Positions 1 to 7,422 are shown, counted from the stretch's first letter. The stretch: DNA of 29,306 nt from DASZTU01 sp035493835 (GCA_035493835.1 DATJHO010000055.1:1-29306), one strand, 5' to 3'. Translations and numbers: made by a program. The notes: generated from the sequence alone by a model not told the origin.

Positions 1-1
1 A

Positions 2-661
2 CCGGCATCGGGTGGAAACGCCAATTCGCTGATTATCTTGCTGCATGGCCATGGGTCAAACGGCGAGGACATGATTGGGCTTGCCCAAGCCGTTCAGTCA
101 CAATTTCCGGACGCCGCCTTTGTAGCCCCGGACGGACTTCAGTCGATGGGGGGCGTCGCCCGGCGCTGGTTTCCCGTTACCACCGCGTCCGAGGACGAAC
201 TTGCGGCGGGCGCCAATGCTGCTTGCCCGGTTGTCGAGGCCTTTATCGACACCGAGGGGAAGCGTTACGGCGTCGGCCGCGAGCGAACGGTCCTGGTTGG
301 CTTCAGCCAGGGCGCAATCGTGGCGCTGCATTTGGCGATCAAGACCCAACGGCCGCTCGCCGGCATGGTCGGCTTTTCCGGCATGCTCGCCGCGACATCC
401 GTCGCCAACACCACAGGTCCGACGACGCCGATCACGCTTATTCACGGCGCACTCGATCTCGTGGTTCCTGCATCGGCGGTGACACGGGCCGAAACCACGC
501 TGAAGAAGGCAGGGTTCGGCGTCACGACCTCTGTCTTCGATGGCCTCGGCCATAGTATCGACCAGAGGAGCCTCGGCGCCGGCACCAACGCGATCGCCCT
601 AGCGCTTGCTGCCACGCGATACGGCACGGCCGAGCCGTTTCGCTCGAGCGCGGCCCGGTAG
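2..661 (+). CDS. Alpha/beta hydrolase, phospholipase/carboxylesterase family (5' end cut by window)
   Basis: A serine esterase of the alpha/beta-hydrolase fold, of the dienelactone hydrolase / carboxylesterase type that cleaves small esters in the cytoplasm. The frame is open from the first bases, so the true start lies upstream; the TTG at 38 is not a credible start because it falls inside the first core strand (SLIILLHGHGSNGED). Visible landmarks are the oxyanion HGHG segment, the nucleophile elbow GFSQGA (bases about 299-316), the acid in HGALDLVVP and the histidine in GLGHSID. Together these complete the Ser-Asp-His triad, and the C-terminus is intact. A paralogue of the same family is encoded at 24105-24761. 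The natural substrate cannot be read from the sequence. The gene is followed by about 280 bases without a convincing gene. Confidence 0.85.
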   Translation, partial: PASGGNANSLIILLHGHGSNGEDMIGLAQAVQSQFPDAAFVAPDGLQSMGGVARRWFPVTTASEDELAAGANAACPVVEAFIDTEGKRYGVGRERTVLVGFSQGAIVALHLAIKTQRPLAGMVGFSGMLAATSVANTTGPTTPITLIHGALDLVVPASAVTRAETTLKKAGFGVTTSVFDGLGHSIDQRSLGAGTNAIALALAATRYGTAEPFRSSAAR

Positions 662-940
662 GGCCTCGGGAATAAAATGGCTGTGAACATCAACTCGCTT
701 CATGCGCGTATCCTCTTCGACAGGTGTTCCGACAACAACCGGTCAGTTATTCCGGGGGATCCGGTTATCTGAGAACATTGCCGCAAAGGCGTGGTTTTTG
801 TGTCAGGCGCAGTTGTTCGGCTCGCGACCGGGCAAGGTTGACCGAAGCAGCCTAGGCACACTGACGGCCATCGGCTGGAAGCATCAGTGGTTGACGCATC
901 ACCTAAGCATGCCCATGTTGTGCACCAGGAGGTGAAAGCC
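662..940. other. Intergenic stretch, no gene supported
   Basis: About 280 bases between the esterase stop and the MarR start. Short open frames exist but none has a ribosome binding site with a recognisable product. The last 15 bases hold the strong Shine-Dalgarno sequence of the MarR gene. The promoter of that gene is presumably here, but I cannot point to convincing -35 and -10 boxes. Confidence 0.5.
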
Positions 941-1459
941 ATGTCAGCACCCAATACCGCTGTCGCCGATGTCGCTGCCTGGGAAGCCTATCAGCGCATG
1001 CGCGTGCTGCTGAGTGCGCAGATCGGGCGGGAGCTTGCCAAGTGTTCCAACCTGTCCGAGGCCGAGTTCGATATCTTGAGCGTCCTTGCCGATGCCAAGG
1101 ATGGAACGCTGAGGGCGCTTTCCCTGCGCTGCGGTCTGGACTGGGAAAAGAGCCGCCTGTCGCACCAGATCGGCCGCATGGAAAAGCGCGGCCTTCTGCG
1201 GCGGCAGGCTTATGCCGGCGATGGCCGCAGCACCCTGATCTGCTTGACCGACTTCGGACGAGAGACTTTTGCCGAGGGCAAGGCTACCCATGAACGGGTC
1301 GTTTCAGAATATTTCACCAAGGTTCTGACCGCCGCTGATCTCGCGGCTCTCACCCGCATGGCCGGTAAGATCGTGGCGCGGCTGGAGCAAGTCGACGCGC
1401 GGCCTCACCACGCGAATGATCTCCATCCGGTCGACGATCTGGAAGACGAGCCCGCCTAG
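941..1459 (+). CDS. MarR-family transcriptional regulator
   Basis: A winged-helix DNA-binding repressor of the MarR type, 172 residues, normally a homodimer that releases DNA on binding a small phenolic or oxidant ligand. The start at 941 was chosen because AGGAGGTGA sits 7-10 bases before it; an earlier GTG at 887 has no such site. The recognition helix region (CGLDWEKSRLSHQIGRMEKRG, about residues 63-83) and the wing (DGRSTLICLTDFGR, about residues 90-104) are well formed. A dimerisation helix follows. The C-terminal tail (about 20 residues, rich in His, Asp and Glu) extends past the usual family end. The stop codon lies inside the palindromic repeat that starts at 1457. The target is unknown; the esterase upstream is a candidate because MarR proteins often control neighbouring genes. 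Confidence 0.88.
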   Translation: MSAPNTAVADVAAWEAYQRMRVLLSAQIGRELAKCSNLSEAEFDILSVLADAKDGTLRALSLRCGLDWEKSRLSHQIGRMEKRGLLRRQAYAGDGRSTLICLTDFGRETFAEGKATHERVVSEYFTKVLTAADLAALTRMAGKIVARLEQVDARPHHANDLHPVDDLEDEPA

Positions 1460-1558
1460 AGCGCCGGATGTTCCGATGGAATCGGAACGGCGCTCTAACC
1501 TTTTGTTTGCGCATCGGATTGGCCCGAAAAGTGGCTGCCAGTTCACTGGACGCTCTAG
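1457..1558. repeat. Rhizobial-type intergenic palindromic element
   Basis: The left part is a nested perfect palindrome. TAGAGCGCCG (1457-1466) pairs with CGGCGCTCTA (1488-1497), and inside it TTCCGAT (1471-1477) pairs with ATCGGAA (1481-1487). The right part (TTTGTTTGCGCATCGGATTGGCCCGAAAAG, then GACGCTCTAG) is the usual second half of a family of short dispersed repeats that I recognise from Rhizobiales genomes. The first three bases are the stop codon of the MarR gene, so the repeat probably inserted at, or replaced, the gene end. It marks the border between intact sequence and the gene-fragment zone. Confidence 0.75.
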
Positions 1559-1672
1559 ACGGCGGGCTCGCTTTCCCTGGTCGTGGCGTTGAGGGCGTCT
1601 TCCAGCTCGGAGCGGGTCAGCCGGGCGCCGAATACCGGGGTGCCGATCTGCATCGCCCGGGCAGCTTTCAGC
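1555..1672 (-). pseudogene. C-terminal tail of an unidentified gene, joined to a catalase fragment
   Basis: Reading leftward from about 1672, one frame gives a protein-like tail of about 38 residues (KAARAMQIGTPVFGARLTRS, then ELEDALNATTRES) ending in TAG at 1557-1555. It directly abuts the catalase N-terminus but in another frame, so the two are not translated as one product. I do not recognise the parent family. The acidic helical end and clean stop suggest the authentic C-terminus of a lost gene. The stop overlaps the right end of the palindromic repeat. Confidence 0.35.
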
Positions 1673-1861
1673 GAAGGCGCCCGAGCCCTTGGCGTGCATG
1701 CGGCGCTCGGGGATCACTTCGCGATCGAAATGGGCGAGCTTTTCGATCAGCCAGATGTCGTGGAGCAAGGCGGGACCGCGCCGGCCGGCGGTCTGGATGT
1801 TGAGATTGTCACTGACGGGCGCTCCGGTCGCGTGCGTCAGTTTTGCCGGTTTTTCGGCCAT
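1673..1861 (-). pseudogene. Catalase, N-terminal fragment
   Basis: The first 63 residues of a haem catalase (hydrogen peroxide dismutation). The start ATG at 1861 is preceded by AAAAAGGA. The text runs through TTxGxPVxDNxNxxTAG-type sequence (THATGAPVSDNLNIQTAG), GPALLHDIWLIEKLAHFDRE and VIPERRMHAKGSGAF. The last segment contains the catalytic histidine region (R-x-H-A-K-G) of clade 1-3 catalases. After GSGAF the match stops at about 1673 and a different gene tail follows in another frame, so over 85 percent of the enzyme is missing and it cannot be functional. Gene order on this strand (HD-domain gene, 41 bases, catalase) may be ancestral. Confidence 0.85.
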
Positions 1862-1902
1862 TAAACGGTCCTTTTTGGCTGGAGGTTGCTGGAAAGAAGC
1901 GG

Positions 1903-2221
1903 TCAGCCCCGCCAAGCCGAGCCGCGGATCACGCTGCAGAAATTGCCCCGATGGAAATGGGGCTCCTTGTCGGCGATGACGTCGGCCTTGACGTTGCCGA
2001 AGGTGGTCTCCGGCTTGTGTTTGATGCCGTCATAGAAGGCCTGGATGATCTCTTCTTTGAAGTGCTCGGGGCGCGGATGGGCGTTCACCACGGCCTCGCG
2101 CTCGGCAGCGCTGTATTCCGGGTAGGTGAGACCCAGCACGTCCATCTCGACTCCCGCCGTCACCAGCACCACCACCGGATGCATGTGCTGCGGAATGCCC
2201 GGCGTAGTGTGGAGCGCGATG
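1903..2221 (-). pseudogene. HD-domain phosphohydrolase-like protein, C-terminal fragment
   Basis: About 105 residues of the C-terminus of an HD-domain protein of the cyanamide-hydratase-like group. The frame opens near 2221 with IALHTTPGIPQHMHP and continues through VTAGVEMDVLGLTYPEYSAA, EAVVNAHPRPEHFKE, IIQAFYDGIKHKPETTFGN and HFHRGNFCSVI to a stop at 1905-1903. The N-terminal half, carrying the first HD residues, is missing. It is replaced at about 2218-2224 by the N-terminal part of a transposase in a different frame. With no start or ribosome binding site the piece is a relic. Its normal C-terminus and the catalase start just downstream suggest an old peroxide/stress gene pair. Confidence 0.8.
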
Positions 2222-2401
2222 GATCATCAGCTCGGGATCGATCGAGGGGCGGCCGATGCTGCTGTAGAACGGCTTCAGCTCGGCGCGCACCCGCTCGAGA
2301 TCGAGGAAGCCGTCGATCCGGCGCAGCAGGTGATCGGCCGGCACATGGTCGTCGAGGCAGAAATCGTAGAACAACTGCGCCGGCGCCACTTGCGTGCCCA
2401 T
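2222..2401 (-). mobile_element. IS5/IS1182-type transposase, N-terminal fragment with IS end
   Basis: The first 60 residues of an IS transposase (PAQLFYDFCLDDHVPADHLL, RRIDGFLDLERVRAELKPFY, SSIGRPSIDPELMI), which is the conserved opening of the IS1182-like group of DDE transposases. The match breaks abruptly after DPELMI, where the family continues with an R-M-L-I-V-G-Y type helix. The catalytic DDE core is therefore gone. Bases 2402-2450, upstream of the ATG, probably hold the IS terminal sequence. The break is inside the transposase and inside the HD gene, so it is a deletion or recombination joint and not a normal insertion edge. Group assignment is from memory of the motif. Confidence 0.75.
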
Positions 2402-2513
2402 CTTGATCCCGCCCCCCGAAGCAACAGCAGGATGGAATCACATGCCCTCGCCCGAGCAACCGCCGACTAAATCAACAGTATCGGCGCAAAGCTGCCTTTG
2501 GCAAACTGCGCGT

Positions 2514-3428
2514 TCAGGCGGACAGAGCCTCACTACTGCCGTATTTTCGCGGGGAACAGCCCATGACCCTTTTGAAGGCGGTGCTAAAGGCGCTCTCGGA
2601 TGCGTAGCTGAGGGACAGGGCGATAGAGGCAATCGTGTCGTTTGAGGTGAGCAATCGCTCTCCTGCCCGGACCATGCGCCAGCGCGTCAGATATTCCATT
2701 GGTGGCGTCCCCACCGTCTCTCGAAACCTTACGGCAAATGTCGTCCTTGACATTCCGACCTGTTCGGCCAGCGCCTGCAGCGTCCAGCGCTTTTCCGGAC
2801 TTTTATGTATTGCCGATAGGGCGGCTCCCATCTGCGCGTCGGCTAGGGCAAACAGCCAGCCCACGCTTTGGGAAGCGTCGACCAGATGCTGGCGAAGGGC
2901 CTGGACCAGCATCATCGTGGCCAATTGCTGCGCAATAAGGAATCCACCCGGTTGCGGTTCGCGAAGTTCCTGCCGCAGGCGCTCCAGGCACCAGCGCAGG
3001 GTGGCCTTGTCGGCATCGCTACGGATGTGGACGATCGGCGGCAGCATGCCGAGCAAAATGTCGGTATTGCTGCCCGCCAGGCCAAAATATCCAGCGACGC
3101 TGAAGAAATCCCCGCCGCCATTGTGAGTGATGACGTCGCCATCCCGGATCTCGGGATTGAGCTGCTTTGGATCGGCGGCTGGCAGGGCCAGATCGCTTGT
3201 GACACGAAAAGGCAATCCCTGGGGCAGCATCAGGCAATCGCCTGCATGAACATGTATGGGTTCTGGAACGCCTTCGACGCTAAGCCAGCAGTCGCCCGAG
3301 ACGGCCGCGTAGATCTTGATGCCCGCATAGCGCCCAAAGCCGATCGACCAGTCGCCTCCCGCATCAAACCCAAAAGACATTGGTCTCCGCAGTTTCAGCA
3401 GCGACAAGACATCAGACAGCGGATCCAT
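2514..3428 (-). CDS. AraC-family transcriptional regulator with cupin-type N-terminal domain
   Basis: A 304-residue activator-type regulator. The N-terminal half (residues about 5-185) is the cupin/AraC-binding type, with a DWSIGFGRYAGIKIYAAVSG opening and an HVHAGDCLMLPQGLPFRV strand pair. The C-terminal 100 residues form the two-helix-turn-helix AraC domain: WTLQALAEQVGMSRTTFAVRF, then SIALSLSYASESAFSTAFKR and the closing MGCSPRKY. The frame stays open upstream to 3839, but MDPLSDVLSLLKLRRP at 3428 is the typical start of this subfamily and the upstream extension has no similarity I recognise. It diverges from the epimerase remnant and SDR at 3552-4702. Such regulators commonly sit beside and control short-chain dehydrogenase clusters, so those genes are the likely targets. 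Confidence 0.88.
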   Translation of the reverse strand: MDPLSDVLSLLKLRRPMSFGFDAGGDWSIGFGRYAGIKIYAAVSGDCWLSVEGVPEPIHVHAGDCLMLPQGLPFRVTSDLALPAADPKQLNPEIRDGDVITHNGGGDFFSVAGYFGLAGSNTDILLGMLPPIVHIRSDADKATLRWCLERLRQELREPQPGGFLIAQQLATMMLVQALRQHLVDASQSVGWLFALADAQMGAALSAIHKSPEKRWTLQALAEQVGMSRTTFAVRFRETVGTPPMEYLTRWRMVRAGERLLTSNDTIASIALSLSYASESAFSTAFKRVMGCSPRKYGSSEALSA

Positions 3429-3551
3429 GACTATTCCGAACGATTGAGAAGACAAAACGCACGATGAAGCATAGAGCGTTCCAGCACGTTCGCCTAGCCT
3501 GCTGCCCATAGCCACCACCGCTTGGTGCTGGCGAACAGCAGGAGCAGACAG

Positions 3552-3980
3552 ATGGGTGTTTTCGTGACCGGAGCAACAGGATGGGTGGTGGGCTCCGCCG
3601 ACATCGCCCGAAGCCAGGGGATTTCGGCCTACATCGATGACGGCCGCAACCATAGGCCGGCAGTGCATCGGCTCGACGCAGCCCGTCTTTACAGACTGGC
3701 ACTGGAGAAGGGCGTCGCCGGTGCCCGATACCACGCTGTCGCCGAGGCGGGCGTGCCGTTCAAGGATATTGCCGGTGCCATTGGCCAGGGCCTCAACATA
3801 CCGATCGTCTCGAAGTCTGCGGCGGAGGCGGAGGCGCATTTCGGCATGTTTGCCCGCTTTGCCAAAATTGATGTCCGGGCATCAAGCCAACAAACGCGGG
3901 TAAGATTGGGATGGGTTCCGGAAGAGAAGGGACTGATCGCCGACATTGACCAGCCGCGCTATTTCGAGGTGACCAAATGA
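3552..3980 (+). pseudogene. NAD-dependent epimerase/dehydratase, internally deleted
   Basis: The first 16 residues (MGVFVTGATGWVVGSA) are the Rossmann start of an atypical/extended SDR with the GxxGxxG nucleotide loop. From about base 3600 the text jumps to the C-terminal half (DIARSQGISAYIDDGRNHRP, AVHRLDAARLYRLALEKG, GARYHAVAEAGVPFKDIAGA, VRLGWVPEEKGLIADIDQPRYF). Members of this family are near 290 residues; 142 remain. The missing middle would hold the rest of the NAD site and the catalytic Tyr-Lys. The reading frame has survived the deletion, so a short protein could still be made, but it should not be an enzyme. The stop TGA (3978-3980) overlaps the ATG of the next gene (3977), so its translation may still serve to couple ribosomes into the intact SDR. 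Confidence 0.8.
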
Positions 3981-4702
3981 GTGACGCAGGACTGTTGCTC
4001 GCTGGAAAACGCGTCGTCATCATTGGCGGTGCGTCTGGCATCGGCTTTGCCGTCGCCCAGCTGGCCCACCTGCAAGGGGCGGACATTATCATCGCATCCA
4101 GCACCCAGGCAAAGGTCGAGACCGCCGCTGAACGACTGGTCGGCGCCAGGGGTCAGACTGTCGATTTGCGCGAGGAGGCGAATGTTGCAAACTTCTTCCA
4201 GAACCTTGGTGCTTTCGATCATCTGGCGATCACGGCCGGCGACTGGGGCAGTCCAATGTTTGTCTCGTCCCGGGATCTGGACCTCGGCCAGGCGCGAGAC
4301 AGTTTCACGGTCCGCTTCTGGGGACCGCTCGCCGCGGCCAAGCATTGCGTGCGAACCATAGCTCCGGACGGATCGATCACGCTGACTGGCGGGATGCTGG
4401 CAGTTCGCCCGAGGCCGGGCGCGCCTCTACCGACTGCCGTAGGCGGCGCGATCGAGCACCTGGCCCGCGGTCTTGCGATGGATCTAAGCCCGATCCGCGT
4501 CAATGCCGTGTCCCCCGGCCTTGTGCTCACCGAGCATGTTCAGAAAATGCCGGAAGAGATGCTGCAAGAGATGGTAGCGCACCTGCCCGTGCCGCGTGCC
4601 GCCACACCGGAGGAAGCGGCCAGGGCCTATCTCTACTTCATGCAAAATAGCTACGTGACCGGCCAGATCCTGCCCGTCGACGGCGGGGGCATGCTGGTCT
4701 GA
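3977..4702 (+). CDS. SDR-family oxidoreductase
   Basis: A classical-length short-chain dehydrogenase/reductase of 241 residues, cytoplasmic and NAD(P)-dependent. The nucleotide motif is GGASGIGFAVAQLA near residues 17-30. The strand-4 region reads LAITAGDW in place of the usual NNAG, the serine strand is GSITLTGG, and the C-terminal PIRVNAVSPGLVLTE and VTGQILPVDGGGML motifs are intact. The usual active-site Y-x-x-x-K is absent: the segment after the serine reads RPRPGAPLPTAVGGAIEHLA. This belongs to the SDR subset without the Tyr-Lys pair, so the chemistry is uncertain. Its start overlaps the stop of the deleted epimerase (ATGA), indicating translational coupling. A truncated quinone oxidoreductase follows in the same frame. 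Confidence 0.87.
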   Translation: MSDAGLLLAGKRVVIIGGASGIGFAVAQLAHLQGADIIIASSTQAKVETAAERLVGARGQTVDLREEANVANFFQNLGAFDHLAITAGDWGSPMFVSSRDLDLGQARDSFTVRFWGPLAAAKHCVRTIAPDGSITLTGGMLAVRPRPGAPLPTAVGGAIEHLARGLAMDLSPIRVNAVSPGLVLTEHVQKMPEEMLQEMVAHLPVPRAATPEEAARAYLYFMQNSYVTGQILPVDGGGMLV

Positions 4703-4739
4703 TCGCCAGCGTCTCGGGCTGCGGGTTCGCTTCTGCTGC

Positions 4740-5122
4740 GGTTCAAACGTGCAGTAGACAGCCAGGATGGAGACATCGCCGCGGCTGCACGCCGATTTTC
4801 GAGCAAAGGCATCGACGCCGTTCTGGCGACCGTCGGCGCGGGTCTCGAGCAGGGGATCGAGACCGTGAGGAAAGGCGGCCGCGTCGCATATCCCAACGGC
4901 GTCGAACCGGTGCCCAAGGAGCGCCCCGGGATAGAGATCATCTCCTATGACGGCCAATCGGGCGTGCGCGAGTTCGAGGCACTGAACGAAGCGATCGAAC
5001 GGGGCAAGGTGGTCGTGCCGATCGCGGCGGAGTTTCCGCTGGATCAAGCGGCGAGAGCGCATGAACGCCTCGCTGCCGGCCAAATGCTGGGAAAAATCGT
5101 CCTGCGCGTGCAGCCGGATTGA
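4740..5122 (+). pseudogene. Zinc-type alcohol dehydrogenase / quinone oxidoreductase, C-terminal fragment
   Basis: Directly after the SDR stop and in the same frame, an open stretch without a start codon gives the last 120 or so residues of a medium-chain dehydrogenase: DGDIAAAARRFSSKGIDAVL, VRKGGRVAYPNGVEPVPKE, IEIISYDGQSGVREFEALNE and FPLDQAARAHERLAAGQMLG, ending KIVLRVQPD. The catalytic domain and most of the Rossmann fold are missing. The joint lies within about 40 bases of the SDR stop. A GTG at 4865 could initiate an 85-residue peptide but has no ribosome binding site I can see. The order regulator, epimerase, SDR, quinone oxidoreductase looks like one former redox operon trimmed by deletions. 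Confidence 0.8.
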
Positions 5123-5158
5123 TCCGTGCCACGCCGATCAGCAATCCGGTTCTCCCCT

Positions 5159-5172
5159 TTGACGCGCGTCAT
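5159..5172. promoter_or_regulatory. FNR/FixK-type operator, upstream copy
   Basis: TTGAC-GCGC-GTCAT, a near-palindrome of the form TTGA(C/T)-N4-(A/G)TCAA used by the FNR/FixK branch of the CRP superfamily. It lies 23 bases (centre to centre) from the better copy at 5182-5195, and both precede the aldehyde dehydrogenase start at 5256. Assignment rests on pattern only. Confidence 0.45.
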
Positions 5173-5181
5173 CGACGGCCG

Positions 5182-5195
5182 TTGACGGTTGTCAA
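5182..5195. promoter_or_regulatory. FNR/FixK-type operator, perfect half-sites
   Basis: TTGAC-GGTT-GTCAA has perfect 5-base inverted half-sites with the 4-base spacing of FNR/FixK boxes. Its centre is about 68 bases upstream of the ATG at 5256, a normal position for a class II activator site with a short leader. The FixK-like protein at 13812-14495 is the obvious candidate binder. Confidence 0.55.
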
Positions 5196-5255
5196 TGAGC
5201 CGGCGGCGTGCACCGCGCTATAACCTTCAGCGCTATTTCGACACAGGACACTCCA

Positions 5256-5462
5256 ATGGACATGCACGCGCAAGCCGATGTTGCCAAGAGGAACCCGTAT
5301 TCGGGTTTCGACCGCTTGCCGATCGGGGGTGAATGGCGACAGGGAAAGATGCGTGCGCTGAAGGACATCGATCCCTACACCGACGAGGTCCTGCTCGAAA
5401 TCCCGCAAGCCGATCGCGGCGACCTTGATGACGCGTATGCCGCGGCGGCGCGCGCCCAGCGG
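5256..5462 (+). pseudogene. Aldehyde dehydrogenase, N-terminal fragment
   Basis: The first 69 residues of an NAD(P)-dependent aldehyde dehydrogenase (NPYSGFDRLPIGGEWRQGKM, ALKDIDPYTDEVLLEIPQAD, then GDLDDAYAAAARAQR). These are the N-terminal strand pair and first helix of the ALDH fold. The start ATG at 5256 follows ACAGGACACTCC, and two FNR/FixK-type boxes precede it, so the promoter region looks complete. At about 5463 similarity ends before the cofactor domain, and the sequence passes into the tail of an aldo/keto reductase in another frame. The product would be a short hybrid peptide ending at 5669 with no enzyme activity. Confidence 0.8.
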
Positions 5463-5493
5463 ATGCTCCTGCTGTTCCGTCTGACCGCGCTCC

Positions 5494-5651
5494 GAACCGT
5501 CACCCTTCCCTGCGTGCGAGCAACCCGGCGCATGTCCGGGAGAACTGCGTGGCGCTCGACGTGCATCTGTCGGCGCTCGACTTCGCCGAGTTGGACCACG
5601 CGTTTCGCCTCCCACCCAAAAGCAGCCGCTCGCGGTGCATTGAGGCGGCGA
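5494..5651 (+). pseudogene. Aldo/keto reductase, C-terminal fragment
   Basis: In the frame beginning at 5516 the text reads ASNPAHVRENCVALDVHLSA then LDFAELDHAFRLPP, the standard C-terminal segment of an aldo/keto reductase (the IPGASxPxHVxEN loop and last helix). The expected ending K-Q-P-L-A-V-H-stop is found one frame over (AAGCAGCCGCTCGCGGTGCATTGA), which implies a one-base indel after PPK. No start, catalytic Tyr or NADP pocket is present. It sits downstream of the aldehyde dehydrogenase head in a different frame, so both are relics of a deletion that joined them. Confidence 0.75.
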
Positions 5652-5685
5652 TGGGACACCGTGCGATGAACCGGTGAGGATCACG

Positions 5686-7422
5686 ATGCCGAAGGTCGAC
5701 CCGCGCGATGAGAGGATGTTTCCGAAATTCTCGCAGCCGGAAATCGAACGGCTTCGTCGCTTCGGCCACCAGCAGCATTACATCCAGGACCAGCCGCTGT
5801 TCGTGACCGGAGAAATCGCCCCCGGCATGTTCGTGCTCAAGAGCGGTCGCGCCCAGGTGACGCGGCGCGATCCGCTGGGACGTCTCGCTCCGATCGTGGA
5901 AGAAACTGCCGGCGATTTCGTCGCCGAAGTGGAACAGCTTTCCCGTCGGCCGGCGCTGGTGGACGTTCACGCGGCCGAAGATGTCGAGGCCGTTCTGATT
6001 CCGGCCGAGAACCTGCGCAGTGTCATGATCGCGGAGCCCGAGCTCGGCGACCGCATCATGCGCGCGTTGATTTTGCGCCGAATCGCGCTGATTGAAGTGG
6101 GCGCTGGCGGACCGGTGCTGATCGGGCCCGAGGACTCTCCCGATGTCGTGCGGCTGCAAGGTTTCCTCGCCCGGAACGCCTATCCTTGTCAGGTGCTCGA
6201 TCCTGCGAGGGATCGCGATGCCGCGGATCTGGTCGACAAATACGCGCCGGATTCGAGCGACCTTCCCCTGGCGGTGTGTCCCAAGGGCTCCATTCTGAAG
6301 AATCCTAGCGAGGCAGAACTGGCACACGCACTTGGAATGGTCAGGACGGACATTCATGATCGGACCTACGACGTCGCCATCGTGGGCGCAGGCCCGGCGG
6401 GTCTTGCCACCGCGGTCTATGCGGCGTCCGAGGGGCTTTCGATCGTGGTGTTCGATGCACAAGCGTTCGGCGGACAGGCTGGTGCCAGTGCGCGGATCGA
6501 GAACTACCTCGGATTCCCGACCGGCATATCCGGCCGGGACCTTACCGGGCGAGCCTACGTGCAGGCGCAGAAGTTCGGTGCCGAAATGGCAATCCCCACC
6601 GGTATCTCACGCCTGGACCGCGGTCAAAATACACTGATGCTGGAATTCGGCGACGGAGGCCGCACCAAGGCTTCGGCCGTGGTGATTGCGTCGGGCGCAA
6701 GCTACCGGCGGCTTGACGTCCCTAATCTGCGCGAGTTCGAAGGACGAGGCGTCTGGTATTGGGCGTCGCCGATCGAAGCGCGGTTGTGCCGGCACGAAGA
6801 AATCGTTCTTGTTGGAGGTGGCAACTCGGCGGGCCAAGCCGCCGTGTTCTTGCACGACTACGCGGCCAAGATCTGGCTGCTCGTGCGCGGGCCGAGCCTT
6901 TCCAAAAGCATGTCGCAGTATCTCATCGATCGGATCCATGCGACCAGCAACATCGAGGTTCTGACGAACACTGAAGTCGTCGCGCTCTCGGGCTCGCCGC
7001 AAGGACAGCTCGATCGCATCCGGTGGCGCAATCCGCTTTCAGGCGAGGAAGCTGAAAAGTCCATCCGGCATCTGTTCCTTTTCATCGGTGCTGATCCCGC
7101 GACGGGCTGGCTGCACGGCTGCGTTTCTCTTGACGCCAGAGGCTTCGTGCAAACGGGTGCGAGCGTGCCGCAGGAGGTCCGGTCCGCTGACAACGGAGCA
7201 CAGCCGCTGTCGCTGCAATCGAACGTCCCCGGCGTTTTCGCTGTCGGCGACGTCCGCTCCGGTTCGGTCAAACGCGTCGGTGCTGCGATTGGCGAAGGAG
7301 CCGGAGTGGTGGCCCAACTGCATACCTATCTCGACGGCACACCGAAGCGCGCTGCAGTTGATGCCTCATCGGCGGCCGAGCTCCCGCCGGGACGTCCGCC
7401 CAAGCTTCACAAGGCGCCATAG
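5686..7422 (+). CDS. Cyclic-nucleotide-binding domain / FAD-dependent thioredoxin-reductase-like protein
   Basis: An intact two-domain protein of 578 residues. Residues about 15-130 form a cNMP-binding beta-roll (FVTGEIAPGMFVLKSGRAQV, GDFVAEVEQLSRRPALVDVH). A linker follows, then from residue about 227 a thioredoxin-reductase-like FAD/NAD module: VAIVGAGPAGLATAVYAASE, FGGQAGASARIENYLGFP, VLVGGGNSAGQAAVFL-type second Rossmann motif near residue 375, and GVFAVGDVRSGSVKRVGAAI near the end. The redox CxxC of true thioredoxin reductases is absent: where GVSYCATCDG is expected the text is GVWYWASPIEARLC, so it should not reduce thioredoxin directly. The ATG at 5686 was chosen for the AGGA five bases upstream. 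Proteins of this architecture occur in stress and low-oxygen islands of rhizobia; the electron acceptor is unknown. Confidence 0.87.
   Translation: MPKVDPRDERMFPKFSQPEIERLRRFGHQQHYIQDQPLFVTGEIAPGMFVLKSGRAQVTRRDPLGRLAPIVEETAGDFVAEVEQLSRRPALVDVHAAEDVEAVLIPAENLRSVMIAEPELGDRIMRALILRRIALIEVGAGGPVLIGPEDSPDVVRLQGFLARNAYPCQVLDPARDRDAADLVDKYAPDSSDLPLAVCPKGSILKNPSEAELAHALGMVRTDIHDRTYDVAIVGAGPAGLATAVYAASEGLSIVVFDAQAFGGQAGASARIENYLGFPTGISGRDLTGRAYVQAQKFGAEMAIPTGISRLDRGQNTLMLEFGDGGRTKASAVVIASGASYRRLDVPNLREFEGRGVWYWASPIEARLCRHEEIVLVGGGNSAGQAAVFLHDYAAKIWLLVRGPSLSKSMSQYLIDRIHATSNIEVLTNTEVVALSGSPQGQLDRIRWRNPLSGEEAEKSIRHLFLFIGADPATGWLHGCVSLDARGFVQTGASVPQEVRSADNGAQPLSLQSNVPGVFAVGDVRSGSVKRVGAAIGEGAGVVAQLHTYLDGTPKRAAVDASSAAELPPGRPPKLHKAP

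Noticed and set aside
3429..3839. A 137-residue N-terminal extension of the AraC regulator
   Set aside because: It overlaps the divergent epimerase on the other strand, has no family similarity, and the normal AraC-type start is at 3428.
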